A DNA stretch of 64,000 nt from Epinephelus fuscoguttatus. Taxonomy: Eukaryota > Chordata > Actinopteri > Perciformes > Serranidae. The stretch spans positions 34,620,598-34,684,597 of the forward strand of contig NC_064770.1 of assembly GCF_011397635.1 (NCBI RefSeq), given 5' to 3'. Shown here piece after piece: positions 40,417-50,640 of the stretch (positions are counted from its first letter, which is position 1; every line of letters starts with the position of its first letter). The notes beneath the pieces are model-generated. The model ran no database searches and had not been told where the DNA came from. It saw nothing but the letters and a program-made list of their open reading frames with translations. The position numbers were made by a program, and so were the translations under genes.

Positions 40417-43400
40417 TTAAAGCTTGCTTTTGACCTCGGAGGCGACATGCTCTGGCGGAGCCTTGGTGAACCACTCATACCAGGATCCATCGTACACAGA
40501 CGCCCCTGGAGCGCCGCACAGATGGGCAGCCAGTACCATGTGACAGGCGGTCACCCCGGAGCCACAGGATCCGCATAGTGGCTTATTCAGGTCCACCTGT
40601 GACTCCTTAAAGAATTTCTTCAGCTTCTCTGTGGAGAGCATCATGCCATCGTCATCGAGAAACTCCAGGAAAGGCATGCATTTGGAGCCAGGGATGTGGC
40701 CCGGTTGGACACCTGTGGGACGATGACATATTAGTTTAGGTCTCTGCACACACGTGTAGCACAATATGCACACACAAATGTATAAAAGGCCCTCAGATCA
40801 AGATTTTGTGCTGAAGTTACAACAGTTCTGGTTATTTCATGTCAGACTGCTGTGGGATATTTGTGTTTTTGTCTGTGCTCGTCTTGTGGGTTTGAAGTGG
40901 GCGGGGTTTGGCTGGAAAAACATGATAACACATGTTTCCGTGCACCAATCATGATCCAGCAACAACTGAACCTCTGTGTGGATGATTGCTTCTGCTGTTA
41001 GAGGCAGACCACTGTCAATCAAATCTGATCCAACCACACCCAAACAGTCCTGTTAAAGCACATTTCTGACTGTTAAGGCCAATTTCCACCAGATGCGTGT
41101 TGGTTGCGTCTGCGCTCTGGCATGGCAGCGGAGCCGATAGGATTCCATTCTAGTCAATGTGTGTGTTTCCACCAGCTGCGGCTGTGCTGCGTTCCGGCTC
41201 CGTTTCAGCTCCGGCACTCTCTCGCTTCATATACTGTCTGCACTGTCCGAAGACAGCTATGTATTAACTCAAACATAAAACAGTAAAATAAAGCAGATAT
41301 GTAAAGTACAAACAGGACGCAGGAGAGAAACTAAATTCCACACCACAGAGATTCAGTTAGAAGCTACAGACATACTGAGAGCTGAACATACAGAGACTTT
41401 TAAAAACGCCTGTCTCTCTGGTCTCCTGCAGACAGAGGGGAGTACAGGCATCACTGCTACCCACCTGAGGGTGGGCGGCCAGGCTTTTGGACCTACTCCT
41501 GAGAAGGACCATCTTCGGCATGGCACAGTGCGTTTAAACTAACAATGGAAACAAGAATGGACGCAGCCAAGAGTGACAATGGAAGAAAGGGTCTCAAAGG
41601 GTACCTTTTTCAACCTGGACCCTATTTGCCTTGTTTTTGTGTCTAAAGGCCCTGACACACCAAGCCGACGGTCAGCCGACGGTCAAAGTCGGGCTGTCGG
41701 TGAGCATCAGTCGGCCTAGTTTTTGTGGTGTGTCCTGCACCGTCGGCCCTTCCGCGTCTGCGGCTTTTCGGCCGATTGAGCATGTTGAATCGGCGGCGGA
41801 GCTAATCGGTGAAAGAGATCACTCTGATTGGCTGTTTAGGTTTTATTCCCTCACCCCTGTAGCGAGTGACTCTGCCTGTAGTGAAACCGGGGCTAACCGG
41901 TGCTTCCTCCTCAGGCTCCACTTCACTCAGCTGCCCACAGACCCGCTGCTTCTTCCCACTTTAACCTGAATAACAAACCGGAGCTAGCTGGTAGCATGAC
42001 CGGAGGGAAGCACAGCCAGTTAGCCTCCGCTAGCTTCCCAGCTAGCCCTGGCTCTCCGTTTGGATCCAACCGGAGCACCGAGCCCTGGTTTGTTATTCAG
42101 GTTAAGCTGAGTGAAGCTGAGTGAAGTGGAGCCTGCGGAGGAAACACCGGGACCGTCTGGATGTAATAGTCCGTGGAGGTGCTGCGGTGCTCGGCTGCAC
42201 AGATAGGAAACCCCTCAGCTGACAGGATGCACCACTCTGTCACTCCACTCTCTCTCACGCAGGCGCAGAACGTACGTGCCACTTGGCCATCGGATGTAGT
42301 CCGTGTAGTGTGTTCAAATGCAACTGACAAAGGGTGACGTGAGGCGACGTGAGGTGACGCAGACGATGCAGCAGTTGGCTTTTGTTGTCGCTGGTTCTTT
42401 GATGTTGGTTTGGTGTGTCCGCACCTTAAGAGACTGATGGAAACGAGTTTTAAAAGCTAACACCGACTTTCACTCAGGAGAGCGGTGTTTATTGTAAGAT
42501 TATAAAGTCAAACCCTGTTCTTTTTCTCCTAAACCTAACCACGTGCGTTAGTTGTTGGAGGAAAAAAACGTCAATTCAAGTTCTTGTCAGTGAAGATTCT
42601 CAGTCAAACAGGTCATGGTAATCGTACGTGCTATATCGTAGGCAACTGGACTTGCTTGCATTTCTTGAAGACGTTTCGCCTCTCATCCAAGAAGCTTCTT
42701 CAGTTCTAAATGACTGGTACGAAGTTGCAGGCTATAAACCCTGTGTGGGTCAATTCGAGTTGTTGTACTGACGTAGTGTGTTTTATTTTGAAAGAGACTG
42801 TATGTGAAGCTTTATACGTCCTGTGAAAACAGGACGTCTGTCTGTCCAAGAAGAGGGATCCCTCCTCAGTTGCTCTTGCTGAGGTTTCTACCATTTTTCT
42901 TTCCCCGTTAAAAGGGTTTTTTTGAGGGGGGAATTTTTCCTCCAAGGACAGAGGGATGTCGAATGCTGTAAAGCCCTCTGAGGCAAATTGTGATTTGTGA
43001 TATTGAGCTTTATAAATAAAACTGATAGTGAAACAGAAGTGTATTTTGAAAGAAGACAATGCATGTAACAGGCAGAACTTGGCATGGCTTTCCAGGATGT
43101 CAACAGCAAACGCACCCAGGGTACCTTGCATGTTGTGTCTGGACATGGAAAGTCCATGACCAAACCTTGATATGTGATGAGGTCAGAGTGAGAATGTGTT
43201 GGATTTGCAATGGGTCTAATATCCACATTTGGTGTGAATGATAAAAAAACAAAAAGCGTAGGGCCTATTTATGGTGGTCATGCATTTTCCCCTAGTCACT
43301 AGGGGAGGCTCAAGGAAAAACATTTTGTAGCTTTACAAAAAAAAAAAAAAATCAAAAAGGAAGTCACACTCCAGCCACCCCCTTCTCTGATAAGTCAAGA

Positions 43401-45415
43401 ACAGTCCCTAATAATCTGGTTGTGGCTGCAAACAAAAAGCTGCTTTGGCGTTGTACATTTTGAATATCTAAAGCTCACAAAGGAGCGTTCATGTTTCCTT
43501 CCACGTCGTCCTTTAAAGTTATAGTTGGTAATCCTGTTCAGAAACACTTCTTGTTATGCTAGGTGAAATGGTCCTTCCATCCTGAGAGTAGTCAATACAT
43601 AATGTGTTCAGAAAAAGGAATGGAAAAAAAATCAGACCTCTGTGGCAGCTGCAGGCCTGTAAAAACTCTGACCAATCCCTGCCATTCGGTGCGAATGGAA
43701 AGAACCAATCAGATGCCTTCATGTCTCGTCCTGCCTGAGCTCCCCTCCGTCCCTCCCTCCATCTACCCTGCGTGCACTCATCACGTGTCACCGTTGCCGG
43801 AAATATTCAGCACACTCCTCAGCAGAAATACCGAGTTAGCAGGGGGTTGCTGAACAATGGCAGAGGCAGAGAAAATGCAGCCAAAAGTACCACTTCCAGC
43901 GTTATTTGTAACGGTTTGCCCCGCTAAACAGGCTGAGAAAGGAAAGTTAGAGGCAGAAAAGGCTGCGATGAAAAAGGCTTTGGATAAAGCGAGAGGACAA
44001 ACCAGACATCAACATCCGTGCAGGTTTTGAACGGTGGAGACAACTGAGGGAGCTGAAGGGCCTGAAAAGTGATGCAGAGGTTGCCGTCTTTCTGTTGGAC
44101 AGGCAATTATTTGTTTGCTTCGGGGGGATTTATTATTTTACTTGGCTCTCCTTTGCTCTGCTGACTGCAGGATGTGCGTTCAAGCTTGTGTGGTGCTGTG
44201 GCTTTGGACGGAGCACTGACGGGAGGGGGAGGACGGGGCGGAGCTTAGAGGAGGTGCCACTTTCAAATCTTGCTAGCTCTCCAACATTACCAACTATAGC
44301 TTTAAGAGCTCAGTCATGAACATTTCCCTCTGGCGCTCGGTATGTGATGAGGCTGGAGTAAAAATGTGTTGATCTGAAACAAAAACAAGCACTTTCAGTG
44401 GATGGAATTTGATGGTGCACAATTGCCCCATGTGCTTACATTGCAGCCTGTTTCACCAATGCTGGCTGCAGCGCTCTCTCTGGAAAAATTTCCAAAAAGT
44501 ACTGTTCATATAAGTCACTTAGACACAGAAAGATGCGATAACACGGTCGGGGTGGAAAAATACAAAAGTTGCCCTTTAACATATTTTTTATGAGTGGTTG
44601 GGAGCACTTTCTCTTTGCTATGGTGCTGTGTTGTGTTTACCATAAAATATTTTGTAATGATTTGCCCACAATGCAATATATTACTTGTGCTTAAGCAAGA
44701 CTCTTAACTTTCAATCTATGAACTCAAAATGGTTTTTATAATAAAACTTAAGACCCACAGAAACTCTTAAAACTAATGATTTGAGGAGTTTTAAATATTG
44801 GAGTGTAAAGATAAACCCAGATTTACCCTCTCTTGGTTCAGGCTCTCTCCCCAGGAACCTTTCCCTGGGCCTCACATCCACCACCTGGTACTGCTGAGTT
44901 GAAATGTTCTCTGTAACGTCCTCAAATGACTTGACCCAGGAGCGGTTCATGGTGGCGGTGAAGCGCGCCGCTGCAGGCTTGATGTACGCGCCTGTGGCTG
45001 GGTGTCCTTCCCTGACCCAGGTCCTGAAACCCCCGTTCAGCACCGACACCTGAGGGTGGCCGAACAACCGGAACATCCACCAAACCCTGGTGCAGGAAAA
45101 CGCCCCAAAATCACTGGCGTCGTAAACAACCACATGGCTGTCATTTCCGATGCCCAAGTTCCCCACGTAGTCTGCGAAGAACTGCTCGGTGGGGAGCATA
45201 TGATCAAACTTGGAGGTCCTGTCCGAGCACTCGTCGATGTCGAAAAAAGACGCTCCCGGGATGTGAGACTGCGCGAACTCCTTCTTGCCGTCTCGTTTCA
45301 TCATCGGCAGGTACCAGGACGTGTCCAGGATGCGCAGACGCGGTCCGACAAGGTTGCGATTGACCATGTTTGCGAGCCATTTTGCAGAGACAAGAGCCTG
45401 AGTCTGCAGCCCCAT
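40417..45415 (-). CDS. mpst: 3-mercaptopyruvate sulfurtransferase-type rhodanese, paralogue B
   Basis: Exons 45415-44827 and 40712-40417 join in phase and give 294 aa. The single intron interrupts the same codon position as in paralogue A (just after EPEPR), so the two are tandem duplicates. The catalytic loop is again CGSGVTAC (PLCGSCGSGVTACHM), the MPST form. The N-terminal rhodanese domain has LRILDTSWYLP and HIPGASFFDID. The tail is YDGSWYEWFTKAPPEH. The intron is 4.1 kb and packed with transposons (41647-44301), against 0.6 kb in paralogue A. One difference is LCGSCGSG here against LWATCGSG in A, a position next to the loop. Which of the two is the true orthologue of mammalian TST or MPST cannot be settled from motifs alone. 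Confidence 0.92.
41076..41240 (+). repeat. 5' fragment of a TIR element
   Basis: TTAAGGCCAATTTCCACCAG, then ATGCGTGTTGGTTGCG, then TTTCCACCAGCTGCGGCTGTG. This is a known style of hAT-like MITE end with repeated TTTCCACCAG units. The opposite end is not found. Confidence 0.35.
41647..42426 (+). mobile_element. PIF/Harbinger-like non-autonomous TIR element, copy 2 (complete)
   Basis: Complete 780-bp copy with ends AGGCCCTGACACACCAAGCC and GGTTTGGTGTGTCCGCACCT, flanked by TAA at 41644-41646 and 42427-42429. The interior is partly palindromic: TTAACCTGAATAACAAACC at about 41961 pairs with GGTTTGTTATTCAGGTTAA at about 42087, and CTCCACTTCACTCAG pairs with CTGAGTGAAGTGGAG. No transposase. Intron of sulfurtransferase B. 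Confidence 0.75.
42600..42738 (+). repeat. Teleost dispersed repeat (GAAGACGTTTCGCCTC motif)
   Basis: Contains GGCAACTGGACTTGCTTGC and TTGAAGACGTTTCGCCTCTC, then ATCCAAGAAGCTTCTTCAG. A second copy is at 58275-58400. It is a very common fish repeat of uncertain class. Confidence 0.55.
42840..43025 (+). repeat. Teleost dispersed repeat (GCTGTAAAGCCCTCTGAGGC motif)
   Basis: GGGATGTCGAATGCTGTAAA, then GCCCTCTGAGGCAAATTGTG and ATTGAGCTTTATAAATAAAA are hallmarks of a widespread fish repeat that often ends in an AT-rich tail. Inserted in copy C of the CAACACATTCTCAC family. Confidence 0.6.
43517..44301 (+). mobile_element. TTAA-flanked TIR element with a captured exon-like segment
   Basis: Ends AGTTATAGTTGGTAATCCTG and AACATTACCAACTATAGCT are inverted repeats flanked by TTAA (43513-43516, 44302-44305). 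The plus strand at about 44008-44100 reads NIRAGFERWRQLRELKGLKS, then DAEVAVFLLDR, followed by a GT-less sequence. Upstream at 43857 a different frame opens MAEAEKMQPKVPLP. These two motifs occur together in many teleost predicted proteins. The two parts are out of frame here, so it does not code as it stands. Intron of sulfurtransferase B. Confidence 0.6.
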
Positions 45416-45616
45416 GTTTGCAGCAGAGTAAAGTGCAAGTGGAGTGCAGCTCTCCTCATTTAACCTCTCCTCAACTGGGTGACAACATCAGTGCAATACC
45501 TCCTCCAGCTGGTCAGGAGTGGGGAGAAATAATAACATAGACAGAGTGCTGTTAGTTATTTTATTGGTAGCCTACTAACAAAACACCTGGGTCCAAACAA
45601 ATACAAAAAGTTAAGA

Positions 45617-47266
45617 CAGTGCCCTCCAAAAGTATTGGAACAGTGAGTCCAATTCGTTTACTTTTGTTGTAGACTGAAAACATTTGGGTTTGACATCAAA
45701 AGATGAATATGAGACAAGAGATCAACATTTCAGCTTTTATTTCCAGGTATTTACATCTGGATCTGATACACAACTTAGAAGATAGCATTATTTGTAATGG
45801 AACACAAAATTTTTAGGTGAGCAAAAGTATTGGAACATATAAACTTAAAATAGATTAAAGTGAATGAGACTTAATATTTAGTTGCAAATCCTTTGCTTTC
45901 AATAACTGCATCAAGCCTGTGACCCACTGACATCACAAAACTTCTGCATTCTTCTTTTGTGATGCTTTTCCAGGCTTTCACCGCAGCCTCTTTCAGTTGT
46001 TGTTTGTTTTGGGGGGTTACGCCCTTCAGTCTCCTCTTCCACAGGTAAAATGCATGCTCTATTGGGTTTAAGTCTGGAGACTGACTTGGCCAGTCTAAAA
46101 CCTTCCACTTCTTGCCCCTGATGAACTCCTTTGTTGTTTCGGCAGTGTGTTTTGGGTCGTTATCTTGCTGCATGATGAAGGATCTCCCAATCAGTTTGGT
46201 TGCATCTTTCTTTAAATTAGCAGACAAAATGTTTCTGTAGACTTCTGAGTTCATTGCTGCTGCCATCATGTGTTACATCATCAACGAAGATGAAAGAGCC
46301 CGCGTCCCAGAAGACGCCATGCCCAAGCCATGACATTACCTCCACCGTGTTTCACAGATGAGCTTGTATGTTTGGGATCATGAGCAGATCCTTTCTTTCT
46401 CCAAACTTTCCGTCACTTTGGAAAAAGTCAATCTTTGTCTCATCAGTCCATAAAACTTTGCCCAGAATTTTTGAGGCTCATCTCTGTACCTTTTGGCAAA
46501 TTCCAGCCTGGCCTTCCTATTCTTCTTGCTAATGAGTGGTTTGCATCTTCTGGTGTAGCCTCTGTACTTTTGTTCATGAAGTCTTCTGCGAACAGTAGAT
46601 TGTGATACCTTCACTCCTGCCCTCTGGAGGTTGTTGCTGGTGTCACTAGCAGTCGTTTCAGGGTCTTTCTTTACAGCTCTCACAATGTTTCTGTCATCAA
46701 CTGCTGATGTTTTCCTTGGTCTACCTGTTCGACGTCTGTTGCTTAGTACACCAGTGGTTTCTTTCTTCTTCAGGACATTCCAAATGGTTGTACTGGCTAT
46801 GGCCAATGTTTGTGCAATGGCTCTGATTGATTGTCCATCTTCTCTCAGATTCACAATTGCTTCTTTTTCACCCATAGACAGCTCTCTGGTTTTCATGTTG
46901 GTTCCACCTCTAAATGCAGTCTGCACAGGCAAAATCTATCGTACCCAATCTGAAACGGAGCTCAGACATTCAGTGCTATTTATTGTTTGAATAATCAATG
47001 TAATTGGGAGACACTTGGGCAACAAAACACACCTGTCAGTGACATGTTCCAATACTTTTGCTCTCATGAAAAATGGGTGGGTTCAAACAAAAGGTGCTAT
47101 CTTCTAAGTTGTGTATCAGATCCAGATGTAAATACCTGGAAATAAAAGCTGAAATGTTGATCTCTTGTCTCATATTCATCTTTTGATGTCAAACCCAAAT
47201 ATTTTCAGTCTACAACAAAAATAAAGGAATTGGCCTCACTGTTCCAATACTTTTGGAGGGCACTGT
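45617..47266 (-). mobile_element. Tc1-like DNA transposon with long IR/DR-type ends
   Basis: The ends match over about 171 bp as inverted repeats (45617-45787 and 47096-47266), starting CAGTGCCCTCCAAAAGTATT. A further GCAAAAGTATTGGAACAT-type direct repeat lies inside each end (about 45822-45840 and 47042-47062), the IR/DR layout known from Sleeping Beauty-type elements. TA follows the right end. The left TA is not preserved. Total length is 1,650 bp, normal for Tc1. The transposase is described separately. Confidence 0.9.
45871..46932 (-). pseudogene. Tc1-like transposase, disrupted
   Basis: It encodes a cut-and-paste transposase in two minus-strand frames. The first (46932-46378) has the paired-like helix-turn-helix domain: MGEKEAIVNLREDGQSIRAI, then an HTH ending at SNRRRTGRPRKT, and the start of the catalytic core. 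The second (46269-45871) carries QQDNDPKHTAETTKEF and PDLNPIEHAF, the second Asp and the Glu at DD34E spacing. Between about 46270 and 46380 the reading frame is lost, so a full 340-aa protein is not encoded. The copy still looks fairly young because its two TIRs are almost identical. Confidence 0.85.
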
Positions 47267-47514
47267 ATATATAAGATAAACCCATAGTATTATAGTCATT
47301 CAGAGGTAATAAATTAACAACAGAGTCCCAACATTCAGCTGCTGGTGCTCCAGTGCTGCAAGACCTGCGTGCAACATGGCTAAAATTGTATTGTGAGTGT
47401 CCAGAGTCATGTGCATGTTTCTCACCAATATCCTGTGTATGAAGGCACACGAGTATGTATTCTTCATATGCATTATTCTGGTGGTGTACAGCTCCTTGCA
47501 GTCTCTGAGTAGCA

Positions 47515-48120
47515 TTAAGGGGAATATAATAAGTATGTTTTCTTTAGTGTATAATCCCTGAAAATAAGAATCATTGTGTTTCTGTTACCTTAGAAAGAGC
47601 TGTTTATATCTACAGATGGAACAGGCCCTTATTTATAGGGATCACCATGTTGCATCAACCCAGTCTCACTCCGAAGTCGTCGAAATCCAACGCTTGGCCA
47701 GTGACTTGTGGTGTCAAACACAGACGAAAAAAGCCATCCTTTAACATCGGCATAATATGCAGCCGGTCGCTGTTATAGTTTAACAGTGCTGGGCAGCGTC
47801 ACGGGGAAACACAGCGGGACAAGAACGAAAGTTTAGGCGGCGAAAGTCCAAGTGGGGCGGATGGGAGGGGTGATGGATTGGTCCAACAACTTTCACCCTT
47901 TCATATCTTGACACGGAAAGTCCATGACCAAATGTTTATATGTGACGAGGTCGGAGTGAGAATGTGTTGGTTGCATGTCCATGTTTCTACAGTGGCCCAG
48001 AACAGACAAAACAAACCAGAAACATCAGTATTTTTGCGAAGGCCACTGTAGTTAAAAGCCCCTCCACAATGACCAGTATCCAAAAAACTTTTTTTTTAAC
48101 CTGAAACTGTGTATTCTGTG
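47515..48120 (+). repeat. Dispersed TIR-family repeat, interrupted by the 47657-47971 insertion
   Basis: The left part (47515-47656: AGTGTATAATCCCTGAAAAT, AAGAGCTGTTTATATCTACA) and right part (47972-48080: TTTCTACAGTGGCCCAGAAC, GCGAAGGCCACTGTAG) form one continuous repeat matching 36763-36990. GTTGCAT is present on both sides of the insertion. Confidence 0.65.
47657..47971 (-). mobile_element. TIR repeat of the CAACACATTCTCAC family, copy D (shortest, nested)
   Basis: Ends CAACCCAGTCTCACTCCGAA and CGGAGTGAGAATGTGTTG are inverted repeats. The 7 bases GTTGCAT flank it on both sides, so it has a visible target duplication. It shares ACTATAACAGCGACCGGC-like (reverse) and GTCATGGACTTTCC-like blocks with copies A-C but lacks their middle part. 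Confidence 0.7.
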
Positions 48121-48129
48121 TTTTATCAG

Positions 48130-48440
48130 ATTGAATCACTAGTCCTCTTTGTTTTGGAGATAATTCCGCTCCTGGTAAAAACCTCCTGAACGTCTGGATC
48201 TTAAAGTTATCAGAACAAAAAGGTGACCTCACATTAGCAGGTGCTAGGCTAAAGGCCCGTCTCTGACATGCTGAACAGCGTCAGAGAAACACTGATTTCC
48301 AACATGAAACTGCTTTACTCAATGTTTTTACCATTTTAATCACTGATTCCATTTGTTTTGCAGATGGAGAGACCTCTGTGGATAATCTGGCTCCTTGTAA
48401 GGACCTCCTGAATGTCTGGATCTGAAATAAGGTGAGCACC
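48130..48440 (+). repeat. Dispersed repeat related to 24470-24720, internally duplicated
   Basis: GGTAAAAACCTCCTGAACGTCTGG at about 48174 recurs as TGTAAGGACCTCCTGAATGTCTGG at about 48396, so the block is partly duplicated in tandem. It matches 24500-24720 in the same orientation. Confidence 0.5.
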
Positions 48441-48887
48441 ATAAAGTTATCATGTACACACTTGAACATGTATTTTTTTAATGTTGATATTCAAGACATT
48501 GAAACAACATTCAATACATGCAGAAGCAGTGAGAGTGCACCTTCCAAGTAGAGAAGAGGAATGAAAATGGAGGAGAGGGAAGGTGGAGTGTGGTGCAGAC
48601 AAACACAGGTAGGTTCTGTTGTGACAACATACACACATGAATTGTACCAGAAATGTATATTTTCATAACATTATCAACACATTGAGTTTAACTGTTATGG
48701 TTACCTTGGGAAGGCAGTGTTGGTATTCATGAAGTTACATGTTATCTTAGCTGTCCAGCATGATATAGTATATGACAAGCATGTTGCATCTCCTTTCTCA
48801 ACATGTGAATCAGTATTATCACAGAGACCAAATTTTGATTTAGGTACACCAATATCCCTGTGGCATTAAAACAATTACATAGTGGCA

Positions 48888-49250
48888 CGGTGGTGCAGTG
48901 GTCAGCATTTTCGCTTCACAGCAAGAGGGCGAGTTAAGAGTTTGAACCCAGGGTGAGAGGTCCGAATCCCTCTGTGCAGAGTTTGCATGTTCCTCCCGTG
49001 TCAGCGTGGGTTTCCTCCAGGTGCTCCAGCTTCCTCCCACATTCCAAAGACATGCAGGTTAATTGGTGACTCTAAATTGTCCGTAGGTGTGAATGTGAGT
49101 GTGAATGGTTGTCTGTCTCTATGTGTCAGCCCTGTGATAGTCTGGCGACCTGTCCAGGGTGTACCTTGCCTCTCGTCCAATGTCAGCTGAGATAGGCTCC
49201 AGCCCCCTGTGACCCCAAACAGGATAAGCGGCTACGGTAAGGAATGAATT
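48888..49250 (+). repeat. Full-length SINE-like dispersed repeat with tRNA-like head
   Basis: Starts GTGGCACGGTGGTGCAGTGG, then TCAGCATTTTCGCTTCACAGC. This is followed by the unique body (GCAGAGTTTGCATGTTCCTC, TTCCTCCCACATTCCAAAGA) and ends GGATAAGCGGCTACGGTAAGG, then AATGAAT. Partial copies are at 9165-9275/9890-10020 and 30868-31085. Confidence 0.7.
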
Positions 49251-50640
49251 TAAAACAATTACAGCGTTAGAGCAAGTGGCACACTGAAAAAATTAAGCCA
49301 ATGTGCCAAAAACTGCAGTTCCTCAAATGGCCACTTGAGGCTGACTTCTGAAACCAGTCAGTCCCCATAGGCCCCTGTGTTAAAATGCCCAAGTTTACAG
49401 CAAAAATAAATGTGTTTACAGCCTGGAACAAAAAATGTTTTTGGTGTCGATATGTACCTTCAAAATTCATAACAAATGTACAGGGGATGATGTTTTTTTT
49501 ATAAAACTAACCCACTAAAATGTTATTAAGGCTTAAATTTAAGTATAATTAAAGTTGTGACCCCCAGTGACAACATTGGTTAGGTAACATAACCACCGCA
49601 TAATCCCAGATTCACAGAGTGTAGGCATAACTGTAGCTGTCACAAATTCAGTGTGTTTTCAGTTCATGAAAGTTAATTGTAACATTTTGGTTATCTGAAA
49701 CAGTCTTTGTCAGCATTTGGTTATACTAAAAGACCCTCTAAAGAGTCAGATGTTCAATTTTGCCAGTAAGTACATTTTATTGTAATGGATTAAGCCTGGT
49801 TTTTGTGAGTGAAACTTTGAATTAGAATTCTCACAGTTAATCATAGCTGTAAATGCATTGTGCTAACCAAGCCAACAGCTAGCGTTAGGGTTATCTCCAA
49901 CCTCTTGTCCATGGATACATGTGGCTCAAAAAATCCAAGACGGTGAGAGTCAAAATGCCAACCTGGCAGCTTCAAAATGAGAGGCCACAAAACAATGGAT
50001 GACATTTCACACAGTTGATGCGTGGGTTCAGTTCTGTGAGTGTGCTGTCTACTCCTCTGAAAAATCTATGAAGCTGAAGAGAAACTTATTTTAAGTTTTC
50101 TAGACACAGCATGTTAACATAGGCTCCATATGCAATGACAAAACTTTGATTGATTGTTTGATTTTATTGATGACTTCATGTCAGTACAACAAACACCAAA
50201 GAAAACAAACATACACCAATTAACAGGGATCAATATTCAACAAACTGCTTACACATAAACAGTCACTTTTATAAATGCACACACTAATCATGATGTAAGT
50301 ATAGCAGGATTTGCATGTTTATCAAAGGATACCAAATATTTTCTCAGACAGCTAAGACAATATGTCTGTGATTGGTACAGTATTTGAACAAAAACAGCAA
50401 GTGTACATCACCCCCTGGAATCACACAGAAAAAAGCTTATATTTGAGCAAAGATTAGAAAAAAACCCCACATTCATCTTTTAATATTTTCTTGTAAAACT
50501 GATTTTAGTCTTTTCAGCTTTGTGGCATTTTTTTGTGATAACATCTCACGGTTGTTCTGCTCTGAACTTCCCAATCTTAACTTCTATCAAATCACTCAAC
50601 ATGTCACATACTATGGCCTGAAGATCTGGAGAGCTTTTGA
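49251..50640. other. Gene-free stretch downstream of the five-domain gene
   Basis: AT-rich sequence with no gene. It includes the likely 3' UTR of the minus-strand gene ending at 50641. A minus-strand AATAAA at 50163-50168 is one possible polyadenylation signal. Confidence 0.4.

Larger units (their letters stand above)
42447..43201 (-). mobile_element. TIR repeat of the CAACACATTCTCAC family, copy C (interrupted twice)
   Basis: On the minus strand it starts CAACACATTCTCACTCTGACC at 43201 and continues past 43025, then resumes at about 42830-42740 and again at 42560-42447. The gaps are filled by other repeats (42840-43025 and about 42600-42738). Confidence 0.55.

Noticed and set aside
45002-45463. 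153-codon plus-strand frame
   Set aside because: It is antisense to sulfurtransferase B exon 1 and is a shadow of it.
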